Assembly (NCBI RefSeq): GCF_005222705.1 | Contig: NZ_STGF01000035.1 | Coordinates: forward strand, 1-64,000 | Direction of reading: 5' to 3' | From: Paenibacillus sp. SY21-1 | GTDB taxonomy: Bacteria > Bacillota > Bacilli > Paenibacillales > Paenibacillaceae | Length of the DNA stretch: 64,000 bases | Shown: positions 32,456-42,210 of the stretch, one piece after another | Numbering within the stretch: the first letter of the stretch is position 1 | Layout of the letters: each line of letters begins with the position of its first letter | Made by a program: the position numbers and the translations under genes | Notes under the pieces: model-generated | Databases searched by the model: none | Told to the model about the DNA's origin: nothing | The model's input: the letters and a program-made list of their open reading frames with translations, nothing else

Positions 32456-33325
32456 ATGTTGAAACAAGACAGATTGTTGTTAATTGATGGTATGGCCATC
32501 CTGTTCCGGGCATACTTTGCTACGTCTTTTGGCGGGAGCATTCGCAAGACAAGCCAAGGAGTTCCGGTGAACGCGGTACACGGCTTCGTGCGTTATTTCA
32601 TGAATGCGGTCGCAACGTTTAATCCGACGCATGTCATTTGCTGCTGGGATATGGGAAGCACGACATTTCGCACGGAGCAGTATGATGGGTACAAAGCCAA
32701 CAGACCTGCCGCTCCCGCGGATTTGGTTCCACAGTTCGAACTGGTGAAGGATGTGGTGGCGAGCTTCAACGGTCCGAATATCGGCATTGAGGGGTACGAG
32801 GCGGATGATTGTATTGGCACGCTGGCCGCTTTGATGAAGGCGGAAGCTGATATTGTAGTGGTAACAGGCGACCATGATCTACTACAGCTTGTAGATCATC
32901 AGGTGTCTGTGGCGATAATGAAAAAAGGGATTGGCAATTATGCCGTCTACACGCCTGAAGTGCTGCTGGAAGAGCGTCAACTGACACCTGCGCAAATTAT
33001 TGACATCAAAGGGTTGATGGGCGATACGAGCGATAATTACCCTGGTGTTAAAGGGATCGGTGAAAAAACAGCTCACAAGCTTATTCAGGAGCACGGCTCA
33101 ATTGAAGGTTTGCTGGCGAACTTGGATGCGGTGACGAAGACGATTCGAGCCAAAATCGAAGCCGATCTGGACATGCTTCATCTCTCACGGGAGCTTGCTA
33201 CCATTAATTGCAATGCTCCTGTGTCTGCTGAGCTTGCAGCAAGCTGCTGGGCATATGATCGCGACAGCGTGATGCGCAAGTTCGAGGAGCTGGAGTTCAA
33301 GAGCTTGGTATCCCTCATAAGCTAA
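32456..33325 (+). CDS. ypcP: Stand-alone 5'-3' exonuclease / flap endonuclease
   Basis: A 289-residue protein equal to the N-terminal 5'-3' exonuclease domain of DNA polymerase I, without the polymerase. Acidic metal ligands are visible in LLIDGMAILFRA, CCWDMG with YDGYKANR, GYEADDCIG, TGDHDLLQLV and the DIKGLMGDTSDNYPGVKGIGEKTA helix-hairpin-helix region. It should trim RNA primers and flaps in Okazaki fragment processing. B. subtilis has such a protein (YpcP) besides PolA. AAGGAG (32444-32449) precedes ATG 32456. A single-gene unit with a terminator at 33344-33370. Confidence 0.92.
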   Translation: MLKQDRLLLIDGMAILFRAYFATSFGGSIRKTSQGVPVNAVHGFVRYFMNAVATFNPTHVICCWDMGSTTFRTEQYDGYKANRPAAPADLVPQFELVKDVVASFNGPNIGIEGYEADDCIGTLAALMKAEADIVVVTGDHDLLQLVDHQVSVAIMKKGIGNYAVYTPEVLLEERQLTPAQIIDIKGLMGDTSDNYPGVKGIGEKTAHKLIQEHGSIEGLLANLDAVTKTIRAKIEADLDMLHLSRELATINCNAPVSAELAASCWAYDRDSVMRKFEELEFKSLVSLIS

Positions 33326-33343
33326 AATTGTGAAAGCCGCAAG

Positions 33344-33370
33344 CCGCAAGCGATACTTGCGGTTTTTTTT
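33344..33370 (+). terminator. Terminator after the exonuclease gene
   Basis: CCGCAAG (33344-33350) pairs with CTTGCGG (33356-33362), followed by eight T. Confidence 0.93.
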
Positions 33371-33520
33371 ATATTTCATTCCATCCTAAATGACTAAAAT
33401 TCATATGCGTTTATCATCTATTCCAATAAAATGGTTTTTATCCATGCAGCGTCTTGCAGCGAATCGAATTGAAAGAGACGTTCGCAGCCCAGGAACGCTA
33501 AGGATTAACACAACGATGGT

Positions 33521-33548
33521 TTTAATCATTAGCAATCTACAGTACAAT
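33521..33548 (+). promoter_or_regulatory. Possible promoter of the first sugar locus
   Basis: TTTAAT (33521-33526) and TACAAT (33543-33548) are 16 bases apart, about 60 bases before the kinase start. The -35 is poor. The rest of 33371-33606 holds no gene that I can support. Confidence 0.35.
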
Positions 33549-33606
33549 AGCTACCACATGAATGTAGATTTGCAATTATGGCAAAAGTGAAGGGAGGCCT
33601 ATTCAA

Positions 33607-35400
33607 TTGAGTAATTTCAACGCTATAGGAGGATTGGGGAAAATACAGTGGCAATCCATCCGAGTGAAGATGGTTGTCGGTCTTTTTTTGATTGTATTGC
33701 CGCTTATCGGCTTCCTGATCTATATGAACGGCTATGCTATCGACGTCGTCCGCAATCAAGTGTCGGCATCCAGTAAGGACCTGCTGTCGTTGTATCGAGA
33801 TCAGGTGGATGCGCGGCTAGTTGAAACTGATAATTATTTAATCGGGCTCATGCAAGATCAGGATCTGTCCACCATTGAATTTGCCGCACAGCCTGAGGAT
33901 CGTATCTTCACCTCACGGAGAATAGCGACAAACTTGACGAATTCAATTCTTCGATACCCCGTTCTGGATGGCCTGTTCGTCTATCTGCCCTTGGATGGCC
34001 AGTACCTGTATTCCTTCCACGAACGCTCCACTATGATTGACCGCATGTACGTCAAATCCTATATTGCGGACAATGTGAGTCATAATCCGGACTTAAGGAT
34101 GAGCAACCAAAGCAAGTGGTACGTGCACAAGAATGGGGACCGTGTCTATTTGCTCCGCTACTTCGAGCTCGATAACGGCACCATCGTCGGAGCCTGGTCA
34201 AACGCTGAGTCGCTTCAAACCCCGTTGGACTTGCTAGGCATAGGGGAGAGGGGGGCCGCGCTACTCGGTGACGGGCGTGGCAATGCGATCGTCAATCAAG
34301 CCTTTGTGAACGATTACGGCATTACCATCAAACCCGATGCCGAGGGCTACTATCTGACGGGAACAAAGGAGAGATTTTTGGCAGTCGGGGAAGCTTCCAG
34401 AGAAGGAGAATTCAGTCTTCATGCGTTCATCCCGGAGGAGGCGATGCTCCAGCATTTGTCGACCTACAAACGGATTTCTTACTTTCTCCCGTTTGTCGCA
34501 ATGATCATTCTGGCTGCCGCGCTTTACTTGCTTCGCAAGACGCTCCTGCTGCCGCTCAACCGCTTGCTTAAGGTTATGAATCGGATTCAACAGGGACAAC
34601 TTGATACACAGATTAAGGACTATCGGACTTCGCTTGAATTTCAGGCCCTTAACGATACGTTCAACAGCATGATGGAGCAGATTAAACATTTGCGAATCAG
34701 CGTTTACGAGGAACAGCTGAACAAGCAAAAGGCGGAGCTTCAGCATTTGCAGCTGCAGATTAGACCGCATTTTTTTATTAACACACTTAATATGATGTAC
34801 ATGCTGGCACGGACGAAGGATATAGCCCGGATGGAGGAAATGTCACTCTGTCTCGTGAGGTACTTCAGATATATGTTCCAGAGCAATCTGAGCTTTGTCG
34901 CGCTTAAGGACGAATTGCAGCATATTCGGAATTACCTCCGTATCCAGGAGCTCCGGTATCCTGATCAGCTGACCTTTGAAATAGATGCACCTTCCTTCCT
35001 ATTGCCCACGCCGGTACCGCCGCTTGTCGTACACACCTTTGTAGAAAACGCGATTAAGCATGCGATGACTTTGGATGAACGGCTCAAGTTGACCGTCACA
35101 ATCGAGATGCTCGAACTGGCACAACCTGCATTGCATCTTCGCGTACAGGATAGCGGACCAGGCATCAGCCCAGCCGTGGCAGATAGGGTAGAACGCGGCG
35201 AGAGAATCATGGACGATGAAGGGGAGCACATCGGCATCTGGAACGTGAAGAGACGGTTGCAGTTAATATACGGAGAACGGGCGCGGGTTAGCTTGAGCAA
35301 CGGGAAACATGGCGGCGTCGCTGTAGATGTGATTCTCCCGCTCTCGCCTCGGGAGGATAAGGAAAAGCAAGATGCCAAGGAGGGAATGTCTAATGCTTAA
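33607..35400 (+). CDS. YesM-type sensor histidine kinase (locus 1)
   Basis: A 597-residue membrane kinase. Membrane segment 1 is at about 22-42, followed by an extracellular sensor region of about 250 residues. Segment 2 (about 300-320) and a HAMP linker (LNRLLKVMNRIQQGQLDTQI) follow. The His_kinase domain has QLQIRPHFFINTLNMMY, phosphorylated His near residue 388. The ATPase domain is near 480-590 (FVENAIKHAM, DSGPGIS). Start TTG 33607 has GGGAGG 8 bases upstream. It overlaps the start of the cognate regulator by 8 bases. By position it senses a sugar or oligosaccharide handled by the ABC transporter and GH43 enzyme downstream. Confidence 0.93.
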   Translation: MSNFNAIGGLGKIQWQSIRVKMVVGLFLIVLPLIGFLIYMNGYAIDVVRNQVSASSKDLLSLYRDQVDARLVETDNYLIGLMQDQDLSTIEFAAQPEDRIFTSRRIATNLTNSILRYPVLDGLFVYLPLDGQYLYSFHERSTMIDRMYVKSYIADNVSHNPDLRMSNQSKWYVHKNGDRVYLLRYFELDNGTIVGAWSNAESLQTPLDLLGIGERGAALLGDGRGNAIVNQAFVNDYGITIKPDAEGYYLTGTKERFLAVGEASREGEFSLHAFIPEEAMLQHLSTYKRISYFLPFVAMIILAAALYLLRKTLLLPLNRLLKVMNRIQQGQLDTQIKDYRTSLEFQALNDTFNSMMEQIKHLRISVYEEQLNKQKAELQHLQLQIRPHFFINTLNMMYMLARTKDIARMEEMSLCLVRYFRYMFQSNLSFVALKDELQHIRNYLRIQELRYPDQLTFEIDAPSFLLPTPVPPLVVHTFVENAIKHAMTLDERLKLTVTIEMLELAQPALHLRVQDSGPGISPAVADRVERGERIMDDEGEHIGIWNVKRRLQLIYGERARVSLSNGKHGGVAVDVILPLSPREDKEKQDAKEGMSNA

Positions 35401-36991
35401 TTTGATTATAGTTGATGACGAGAAGCTGCTGACCGATTCACTTAAGGTGGATATCGATTGGGCAGCACTGGGCTTCACCGAGGTCTTCACTGCTTATAAC
35501 GCGCGCCAGGCGAAGGAGATCTACGAGCAGGTAGAAATTCATCTTATGGTTTGTGATATCGAGATGCCGCAAGGAAGCGGATTGGAGTTGCTGGCTTGGG
35601 TGAGGGAACAATACCCCGACACGGAGACGGTATTCATGACCTGTCATGCCGAGTTCAAGCTGGCGCAGCGGGCCATGCAATTAGGCAGCTTCGATTACTT
35701 GCTGAAGCCAATCCCCCATGACGAATTGCTGATGGTAGTAGGCAAGGCAGTGGCCAAGCTTAAGAAAGAAAGCGAGGAGAAGCAATATAGCCGCATCGGT
35801 CAATTCTGGTCGAAGCGTCAGCCGTTGATTGCCGAGCAATTCTGGCTTGACTTGCTGCATCATGCCTTTCCTTCCAATGACGAAGCGATTAAGAAGGAAG
35901 CGGAGGAAAGAGGCATTCCGTTCAACGCGGAGCTTCAGCTTCTGCCGTTGTTGATTGCTATTAAACGATATCACAAGACCTTCTCTCCCCGTGACGAGAA
36001 GGTGCTTGAATATGCGCTCAAGAACAGCGGGGAAGAAACGTTAGGTCTGGAAGGCCAGGGGCTTTTGTTCGCTACTTCAAATAGGGAATTGCTGGCCCTG
36101 ATTCCCATTGAAGGAGAATCGGTTACCCTGCGAGAGCTGCTGAAGGAGAAAGCCTATCCTCTCATTCAATTCGCATCCGCGCACTTCTATTGCGATCTTG
36201 CCATCTATATTGGCAACGCCGTTCAAAGCCATGGGTTAATCGGCATGGTAGGGAGATTGAGGGAGCTGGATAGGGGGAATGTTGCGCTTGCGACTGATGT
36301 ATTCCTCTATGGTAGCCCCGATAAGGTTAAGGAATCAATCAGCATTCCCGACATGCACGCTTGGTCAGTGATGCTGAAGGAGGGGCAGGGAGAGCGGGCG
36401 GTCGAGGAGGCGGAGATTTTCTTGCAAGAAGTGGCGAAGGAGCTGGATGCGGAATCCCTCTACCGCTTTCATCATAGCTTCCTCCAAATGGTATTCTATG
36501 TGTTGAAGCTGGAGGGCATTGATGCGCATCTGCTGTTCGGTGATGAGGCGTCTGCCAGGCAGTTCCGCCATGCATCTCGCTCTTTGCCCGAGATGTTGGC
36601 CTGGATGAGGTATATCGTAGGCAAGTCAATGGAACAGATGCGTCATATGCGTCAATCGGCTTCCCTATTGGATAAGGTCGAGCAGTATGTGAGCAGCCGC
36701 CTGGACTCGGAGCAATTGTCGCGAGAGGACGTCGCAGCACATATGTTTTTGAATCCTGATTACTTGGACAGGCTGCTCAAGAAGCAAGTGGGACATTCCA
36801 TTACGGAATTCATCATTAACAAGCGAATGGCGCTCGCACAGGAACTGCTGCTCAAGACAGAGCTTCCCGTAGGTACGATTGCGGGTCAGTCTGGATATGC
36901 AAATCTGGCACATTTCTCACGAAGGTTCAAACGTTATGCCGGTCTTAGCCCGCATGAGTATCGTAGAACATACGGCTCCGATCCCACATGA
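35393..36991 (+). CDS. YesN-type AraC response regulator (locus 1)
   Basis: A 532-residue regulator. The receiver domain (1-125) has the acidic pair D8/D9, phosphoacceptor D55 in VCDIEMP and a switch Lys in LLKPIPHDEL. A long middle region (about 130-420) of unknown fold is typical of YesN proteins. The C-terminal AraC DNA-binding domain (about 430-530) has two helix-turn-helices, the second being AGQSGYANLAHFSRRFKRYAGLSPHEYR. ATG 35393 has AAGGAGG upstream and overlaps the kinase end, so the pair is translationally coupled. It probably activates the downstream transporter and GH43 operon. Confidence 0.93.
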   Translation: MLNLIIVDDEKLLTDSLKVDIDWAALGFTEVFTAYNARQAKEIYEQVEIHLMVCDIEMPQGSGLELLAWVREQYPDTETVFMTCHAEFKLAQRAMQLGSFDYLLKPIPHDELLMVVGKAVAKLKKESEEKQYSRIGQFWSKRQPLIAEQFWLDLLHHAFPSNDEAIKKEAEERGIPFNAELQLLPLLIAIKRYHKTFSPRDEKVLEYALKNSGEETLGLEGQGLLFATSNRELLALIPIEGESVTLRELLKEKAYPLIQFASAHFYCDLAIYIGNAVQSHGLIGMVGRLRELDRGNVALATDVFLYGSPDKVKESISIPDMHAWSVMLKEGQGERAVEEAEIFLQEVAKELDAESLYRFHHSFLQMVFYVLKLEGIDAHLLFGDEASARQFRHASRSLPEMLAWMRYIVGKSMEQMRHMRQSASLLDKVEQYVSSRLDSEQLSREDVAAHMFLNPDYLDRLLKKQVGHSITEFIINKRMALAQELLLKTELPVGTIAGQSGYANLAHFSRRFKRYAGLSPHEYRRTYGSDPT

Positions 36992-37118
36992 CGGATATAG
37001 TCGAAAATAGGCAACTGGCATGTCGAATTCGGAGTAGTGACCTCCCCGCCGTTCAACGTACAATGAGACCAGGCTCAGTAATGACGGGCCCCACGATACT
37101 AGATATGGGGGATGACAG

Positions 37119-38630
37119 ATGTTGAAAAAGGTTGGATGGACAAGTGCGGTAGTGGCCTTGACGCTCCTACTGTCCGCATGCTCCGGCGGCAATAACGCGG
37201 GCAATTCTTCGAGCGGGGAGGGGGCGGGAGGGAGTAACGCGGAGAAGCCTTACGAAATCGTTTATGCGTATCCGACATTCGATAACGTTCCTGCAGACAT
37301 TCAGTTGGTTCAGAACGAGATTAACAAAATTACCAAAGAGAAGATTAATGTTACGGTCAAGTTGCTGCCAATCAGCAACAGCGCCTTCACGAATCAAATC
37401 AACTTGATGATGTCGAGCGGCGAGAAGCTAGATATGCTAGCGATGCTTGGCAACTATAGCACGCAAGTTACTCGCGGGGTCTTATACCCGATCGGCGATA
37501 TTATGGAAGATAATGCACAAGGCATCATTGATGCTCTTGGCGAGGACTACTACAACGCAACCAAGGTCGGCGGCGTAAGCTATGGTGTGCCGAGCATTAG
37601 GGACCTGGCCCAGAACTTCGGGTTCGTCATGCGCAAGGACCTCGTGGACAAATATAACATCGACTTGGCAGGAGTAAAGAGCTTCGAGGGCTTCGACCAA
37701 GCATTTAAGACATTGAAGGAGAATGAGCCTGACATGGTCAGTGCAACGAATCTGGCAGGCGGCACCATTCTCGGCACCTATCGTACGTTCGATCCGCTTG
37801 GCAATGAACTTGGCGTACTGCTGAACAGCGGTCTCGACGATCTGAACGTTGTGAATTGGTTCGAGACGGAAGAATACGCGGGCATGATTCGTAAGCTTCG
37901 CGACTGGTATCAAGCTGGTTACATTCTGAAGGATGCAGCTACAAATCCTGAGTCCAATCATGCCATTGTGAAATCCGGCAAAGGTGCAGGTTATTTCAGT
38001 CAAATGAAGCCAGGCTTCGATGCTCAGGAGAGCCGTATGACGGGTCATCCAATGGTATCCGTAGAGACTGTTGCTCCTGTTGCGAAGACAGACACGGTGA
38101 CGAATGTGGCCATCGGCGTAGCGGCCAAGTCAGAGAATCCGGCCAAGACGCTCCAATTCCTGAATCTCATGTACACGGACAAGGAGATCGTCAACCTGAT
38201 CGACTGGGGTATCGAAGGCAAGCATTACGTCAAGATGGAAGGGCAAGACAATATGATTCAATATCCGGATGGCATAACAGGCGATAATGTCGGTTACAAG
38301 AACTACGGATGGATGCACGGCAATCAGTTCCTGTCATACGTCTTTGAAGGAGACGAACCGGACGTCTATGTTAATATGGATTCATTCAACAAATCCGCTG
38401 CTAAATCGAAGGCGCTAGGATTCTCCTTCAACGGTGACCCGGTTAAGAATGAAATCGCTGCCTCTAACGCAGTTTTGCAGCAATACAAGGGTGTTCTGGA
38501 GAGCGGCTCTGTCGATGTCGACAAGGTGCTGCCGGAATTCATCAAGAAGTTGAAGGATTCGGGCATCGACAAGATTATTGCGGAGAAACAAAGCCAACTG
38601 AATGAATGGGCGGCTTCGAACGGCGCGTAG
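37119..38630 (+). CDS. Sugar ABC transporter binding lipoprotein (locus 1)
   Basis: A 503-residue extracytoplasmic lipoprotein. The signal peptide ends LLLSACSGG with lipidated Cys21; a Gly/Ser/Asn linker follows. The mature part is a large binding protein of the LplA type, with a C-terminal DUF3502-like domain (from about residue 430: FSFNGDPVKNEIAASNAVLQ). Such proteins bind oligosaccharides. GGGGGAT precedes ATG 37119. It is 127 bases after the regulator gene. A hairpin (38647-38679) separates it from its permeases. Confidence 0.92.
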   Translation: MLKKVGWTSAVVALTLLLSACSGGNNAGNSSSGEGAGGSNAEKPYEIVYAYPTFDNVPADIQLVQNEINKITKEKINVTVKLLPISNSAFTNQINLMMSSGEKLDMLAMLGNYSTQVTRGVLYPIGDIMEDNAQGIIDALGEDYYNATKVGGVSYGVPSIRDLAQNFGFVMRKDLVDKYNIDLAGVKSFEGFDQAFKTLKENEPDMVSATNLAGGTILGTYRTFDPLGNELGVLLNSGLDDLNVVNWFETEEYAGMIRKLRDWYQAGYILKDAATNPESNHAIVKSGKGAGYFSQMKPGFDAQESRMTGHPMVSVETVAPVAKTDTVTNVAIGVAAKSENPAKTLQFLNLMYTDKEIVNLIDWGIEGKHYVKMEGQDNMIQYPDGITGDNVGYKNYGWMHGNQFLSYVFEGDEPDVYVNMDSFNKSAAKSKALGFSFNGDPVKNEIAASNAVLQQYKGVLESGSVDVDKVLPEFIKKLKDSGIDKIIAEKQSQLNEWAASNGA

Positions 38631-38646
38631 AAATGGCATTCGGACA

Positions 38647-38681
38647 ACGATCCAACTGGACTAGAGCCGGTTGGATCGTTT
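38647..38681 (+). terminator. Attenuator hairpin between binding protein and permease (locus 1)
   Basis: ACGATCCAAC (38647-38656) pairs with GTTGGATCGT (38670-38679), a 10-bp perfect stem followed by only TTTC. Partial termination or 3' protection would give more binding-protein mRNA than permease mRNA. Confidence 0.75.
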
Positions 38682-38720
38682 CATAAACAAGAGACACCTT
38701 CGCGGAAGGACGGGACAGGA

Positions 38721-39647
38721 ATGGAATTAACAAAAAAGAGAAGCCGTACGTTCGTCAAATATTTGCCGCTTACGCTGCTTATGCTGCCGGGACTGGCTTA
38801 CCTGCTGATCAATAATTACTTGCCGCTTCTCGGCATGTTCATCGCGTTTAAGAACATTAATTACTCCAAGGGCATCTTCGGAAGCGACTGGGTAGGCCTC
38901 AGCAACTTCGAGTATTTGTTCAAGACAAGCGACGCGTTCATCATTACGAGAAACACGATATTGTATAATGGTGCCTTTATAATTATTGGTACGGTATTGG
39001 CTATTGCCTTCGCTATTCTTCTTAATGAAGTTAGCAAGAAAATTCTGTCTCGATTCTATCAGAGCGTCATCGTGTTGCCGCATCTGATTTCTTTTGTCGT
39101 TGTAGGCTATTTGGCCTACGCCGCTTTCAGCATGGAGACGGGTTTCATGAACAAGACGATTCTGCCGCTACTCGGCATTGATGAGATATCTTGGTACACC
39201 GAACCGAAGTACTGGCCGTACATTCTGACCATCGTGCACTTATGGAAGTCAGTCGGCTTCTCGTGCATTATTTATTTGGCCTCCATCATTAGCATAGATA
39301 CCGAATATTACGAGGCGGCGACGCTGGACGGAGCCAGCAAATGGCAGCAGATTCGAGCCATTACCGTTCCTCTTATTACGCCCGTCATCGTGATGCTGAC
39401 ACTTCTGGGTATTGGCCGCATCTTCTACTCTGACTTCGGTCTCTTCTACCAAGTACCGATGAACGCTGGGGCGATCGCTGATACGACCAACGTCATCGAC
39501 ACCTATGTCTACCGTGGACTTATGGTGCTTGGCGACATCGGTATGGCGTCTGCTGCAGGCGTATATCAATCGATCGTTGGATTCTTGCTCGTATTGGGCG
39601 CGAACTATATCGTTCGGAAAATCAATCGGGAGAACGCCTTATTCTAG
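38721..39647 (+). CDS. Sugar ABC permease, LplB type (locus 1)
   Basis: A 308-residue inner permease subunit with six hydrophobic segments. The EAA loop that contacts the ATPase is YYEAATLDGASKWQQIRAITVPLI. The N-terminus (KYLPLTLLMLPGLAYLLINNYLPL) is typical of LplB/YtcP-like permeases. GGAAGGA lies 10 bases before ATG 38721. The second permease gene follows after 23 bases. No ATPase gene is in the window, so a shared MsmX-type ATPase encoded elsewhere is the likely energy source. Confidence 0.93.
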   Translation: MELTKKRSRTFVKYLPLTLLMLPGLAYLLINNYLPLLGMFIAFKNINYSKGIFGSDWVGLSNFEYLFKTSDAFIITRNTILYNGAFIIIGTVLAIAFAILLNEVSKKILSRFYQSVIVLPHLISFVVVGYLAYAAFSMETGFMNKTILPLLGIDEISWYTEPKYWPYILTIVHLWKSVGFSCIIYLASIISIDTEYYEAATLDGASKWQQIRAITVPLITPVIVMLTLLGIGRIFYSDFGLFYQVPMNAGAIADTTNVIDTYVYRGLMVLGDIGMASAAGVYQSIVGFLLVLGANYIVRKINRENALF

Positions 39648-39670
39648 GGCGAATGGGAGGTGCATAACAA

Positions 39671-40561
39671 ATGGCTATCGAAAATAAAACATTAAACTGG
39701 ATCGCCAACATCACGCTTTCGCTGTTCGCGCTGGCCTGCCTGATCCCGTTCGCTCTGCTCATTATGGCGTCACTTAGTAGCGAAGCCAGCATTATTAGGA
39801 ACGGCTATACGTTTTTCCCGGAGCAATTCTCTCTGTCGGCTTATGAATATTTGTGGACGCATCATCTAGAGTTAGGCCGAGCATATGGCATTACCGTATT
39901 TATTACGGTCTTCGGCACGGCAGTCAGTCTGGCGATGACCTCGGCGCTCGCTTATCCGCTGTCGCGAAGAGACATGCCCTTGCGCAATTTCTGGACCTTT
40001 CTCGTCTTTTTCACCATGCTGTTTAACGGAGGGCTGGTGCCGACTTATCTGGTGTACACGCAGATTTTCGATATCAAGAACACGATATTCGGCCTGCTGT
40101 TGCCGGGACTGCTTATGAGCGGCTTTAACGTATTGCTCGTCCGCACCTTTTTTATGACTTCCATACCTCCGGCCTTGATTGAAGCAGCCAGCATCGACGG
40201 CGCGGGCGAGATCAAGACATTCTACAAGATCGTGCTTCCGCTCTCGTTGCCGATTATGGCCACGATCGGACTTTTTCAAGCGATTACTTATTGGAACGAT
40301 TGGTTCAACGGTCTTATCTATTTGACGGATTCGCGTTTGTTCGGCATTCAGACCATACTGACGAAGATGATTACGGACATCCAGTTTCTGACGAGCAACA
40401 GCAACGCAGCAGGCACGGGGGCGAGCACGGTGATCTCTGAGTTGCCAAGCACTTCCGTCCGTATGGCTATTGCAGCGGTTGGCGTGCTGCCGATTCTTAT
40501 CGCATATCCGTTCTTCCAAAAGTATTTTGTCAAAGGCATTACAATCGGCGCAGTGAAATAA
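39671..40561 (+). CDS. Sugar ABC permease, LplC type (locus 1)
   Basis: A 296-residue permease, partner of the preceding subunit. It has six hydrophobic segments, the EAA loop IEAASIDGAGEIKTFYKIVLPLS and the family C-terminus FFQKYFVKGITIGAVK. GGGAGGTG precedes ATG 39671. The gene pair lies between the binding protein and the GH43 gene. Confidence 0.93.
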   Translation: MAIENKTLNWIANITLSLFALACLIPFALLIMASLSSEASIIRNGYTFFPEQFSLSAYEYLWTHHLELGRAYGITVFITVFGTAVSLAMTSALAYPLSRRDMPLRNFWTFLVFFTMLFNGGLVPTYLVYTQIFDIKNTIFGLLLPGLLMSGFNVLLVRTFFMTSIPPALIEAASIDGAGEIKTFYKIVLPLSLPIMATIGLFQAITYWNDWFNGLIYLTDSRLFGIQTILTKMITDIQFLTSNSNAAGTGASTVISELPSTSVRMAIAAVGVLPILIAYPFFQKYFVKGITIGAVK

Positions 40562-40610
40562 GGGGCTGCAAGCAAGGCTAAGCGGACTATGAAGCTAGGA
40601 GTGGAGTACA

Positions 40611-42158
40611 ATGCAATTCACTAACCCTGTCTTAAGCGGCTGTTATCCTGATCCAAGCATCTGCAGGGTCGGAGAAGATTATTACTTAGTTAACAGTTCC
40701 TTCAACTACTTCCCCGGGCTTCCTATCTTCCATAGCCGGGACCTGGTGAACTGGAATCAGATTGGACATGTTCTGACTCGGGAAAGCCAGCTGCCGCTGG
40801 GTATAAAATCAGGCGAAGGTGAAGCGACGTTCAGCTTCACGGGCATCTACGCGCCCACGCTGCGCTACCATGACGGATTTTTCTATCTGATTACAACGAA
40901 CATCAAGCATGGAGGGAACTTCATCGTCACAGCACAGCAACCGGAGGGGCCATGGTCTGAGCCGGTATGGTTGAAGTGGGAGGGCATCGATCCTTCGCTC
41001 CTGTTTGATGAGAATGGCAAGGTATACGTTACCGGCACAGGAGGGCCCGGCGAGCTTCCGGGCATTTACCAGGCCGAGATTAATCCCGATACCGGAGACG
41101 TCCTGACAGAGCGTCGCCTGATCTGGGAAGGAACGGGCGGCAGTTTTCCTGAGGGGCCGCATCTGTATGCAATAGGCGATTGGTATTACTTGCTGATTGC
41201 AGAAGGCGGTACCGAATTCGGCCATATGGTGACGGTTGCGAGAAGCAGGACGCCATTCGGGCCATTCGAGTCCTGTCCGTATAATCCCGTACTGACGAAC
41301 CGCAGTACGGGTCTGCCTATCCAAGCGACGGGACACGCCGATCTTGTGCAGGGTCATGACGGAAGCTGGTGGGCGGTTTATCTGGGTATTCGGCCGCTAG
41401 GCTACCCGTTCTATCATCATCTCGGGAGGGAAACCTTTCTCATTCGAGTGACGTGGACGGCAGATGAATGGCCAGTGTTCGACAATTATGGGAAAGCGCT
41501 ATTAGTGAACGAAGGCCCTTCATTCTATCACAAGGAACAAAAGGAAGAAGAGGTTGTTCGCGACGATTTCGATAACGGCGAACTAGGGTATTATTGGAAT
41601 TATTTGCGCAATCCGGTAACGGAGGCCTATTCGTTGGCAAGCCGGCCAGGCTGGCTGACATTGCTCGGGATGGAGCAGGGAATCGACGGTACGGAGGGTC
41701 AAACGTTTCTAGGCCAACGGCAACGTCATCTGGCATGTCGCGTATCAGCCTTATTGGAATTCGAGCCAGCACGCGACGGAGAAGAAGCAGGATTGACCGT
41801 ATACATGAATGAGAAAGGTCATTACGAGATTGCAGTGACCCGACTTGACGGAATCAGGAAGGTGCTGCTCCGGCGCAGAATTGGATCCTTATGGAAAGTG
41901 GAGCGGGAGACAGAGCTTCCTGCTGGTCCCGTCGTACTTGCCATAACGGCGGACCCTTCCACTTATTCATTCTCGTACGCTGTAGCCGGCGGAGAAGAGG
42001 CGGAGCTTGGCTGTGGTGAATGCTTCTACTTATCCAGCGAAGTTGCTGGAGGGTTTACGGGTGTGTACTTGGGCATGTACGCTTCTGGCAACGGAGAGCC
42101 GAGCTCCGCTCCGGCTCAATTCGATTACTTCGAATATCAGGCGGAACAGGTTGATTAA
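40611..42158 (+). CDS. GH43 glycoside hydrolase (beta-xylosidase / arabinofuranosidase)
   Basis: A 515-residue cytoplasmic enzyme (no signal peptide) of glycoside hydrolase family 43. The five-bladed propeller spans about residues 1-300, with catalytic base D14 (CYPDPS), the pKa-tuning D127 (GIDPSLLFD) and the general acid E181 (FPEGPHLY). A C-terminal beta-sandwich (about 320-515) is typical of the larger GH43 xylosidases. Family members cut terminal xylose or arabinose from short oligosaccharides. Located right after the permeases, it likely hydrolyses what they import. GGAGTGGAG precedes ATG 40611. A strong terminator follows. Confidence 0.93.
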   Translation: MQFTNPVLSGCYPDPSICRVGEDYYLVNSSFNYFPGLPIFHSRDLVNWNQIGHVLTRESQLPLGIKSGEGEATFSFTGIYAPTLRYHDGFFYLITTNIKHGGNFIVTAQQPEGPWSEPVWLKWEGIDPSLLFDENGKVYVTGTGGPGELPGIYQAEINPDTGDVLTERRLIWEGTGGSFPEGPHLYAIGDWYYLLIAEGGTEFGHMVTVARSRTPFGPFESCPYNPVLTNRSTGLPIQATGHADLVQGHDGSWWAVYLGIRPLGYPFYHHLGRETFLIRVTWTADEWPVFDNYGKALLVNEGPSFYHKEQKEEEVVRDDFDNGELGYYWNYLRNPVTEAYSLASRPGWLTLLGMEQGIDGTEGQTFLGQRQRHLACRVSALLEFEPARDGEEAGLTVYMNEKGHYEIAVTRLDGIRKVLLRRRIGSLWKVERETELPAGPVVLAITADPSTYSFSYAVAGGEEAELGCGECFYLSSEVAGGFTGVYLGMYASGNGEPSSAPAQFDYFEYQAEQVD

Positions 42159-42174
42159 ACCATATATGAACATC

Positions 42175-42210
42175 AAGCGCAGACGATTTTCCATGTCTGC
42201 GCTTTTTTTT
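42175..42210 (+). terminator. Terminator of sugar locus 1
   Basis: AAGCGCAGAC (42175-42184) pairs with GTCTGCGCTT (42195-42204), followed by eight T. Confidence 0.95.
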
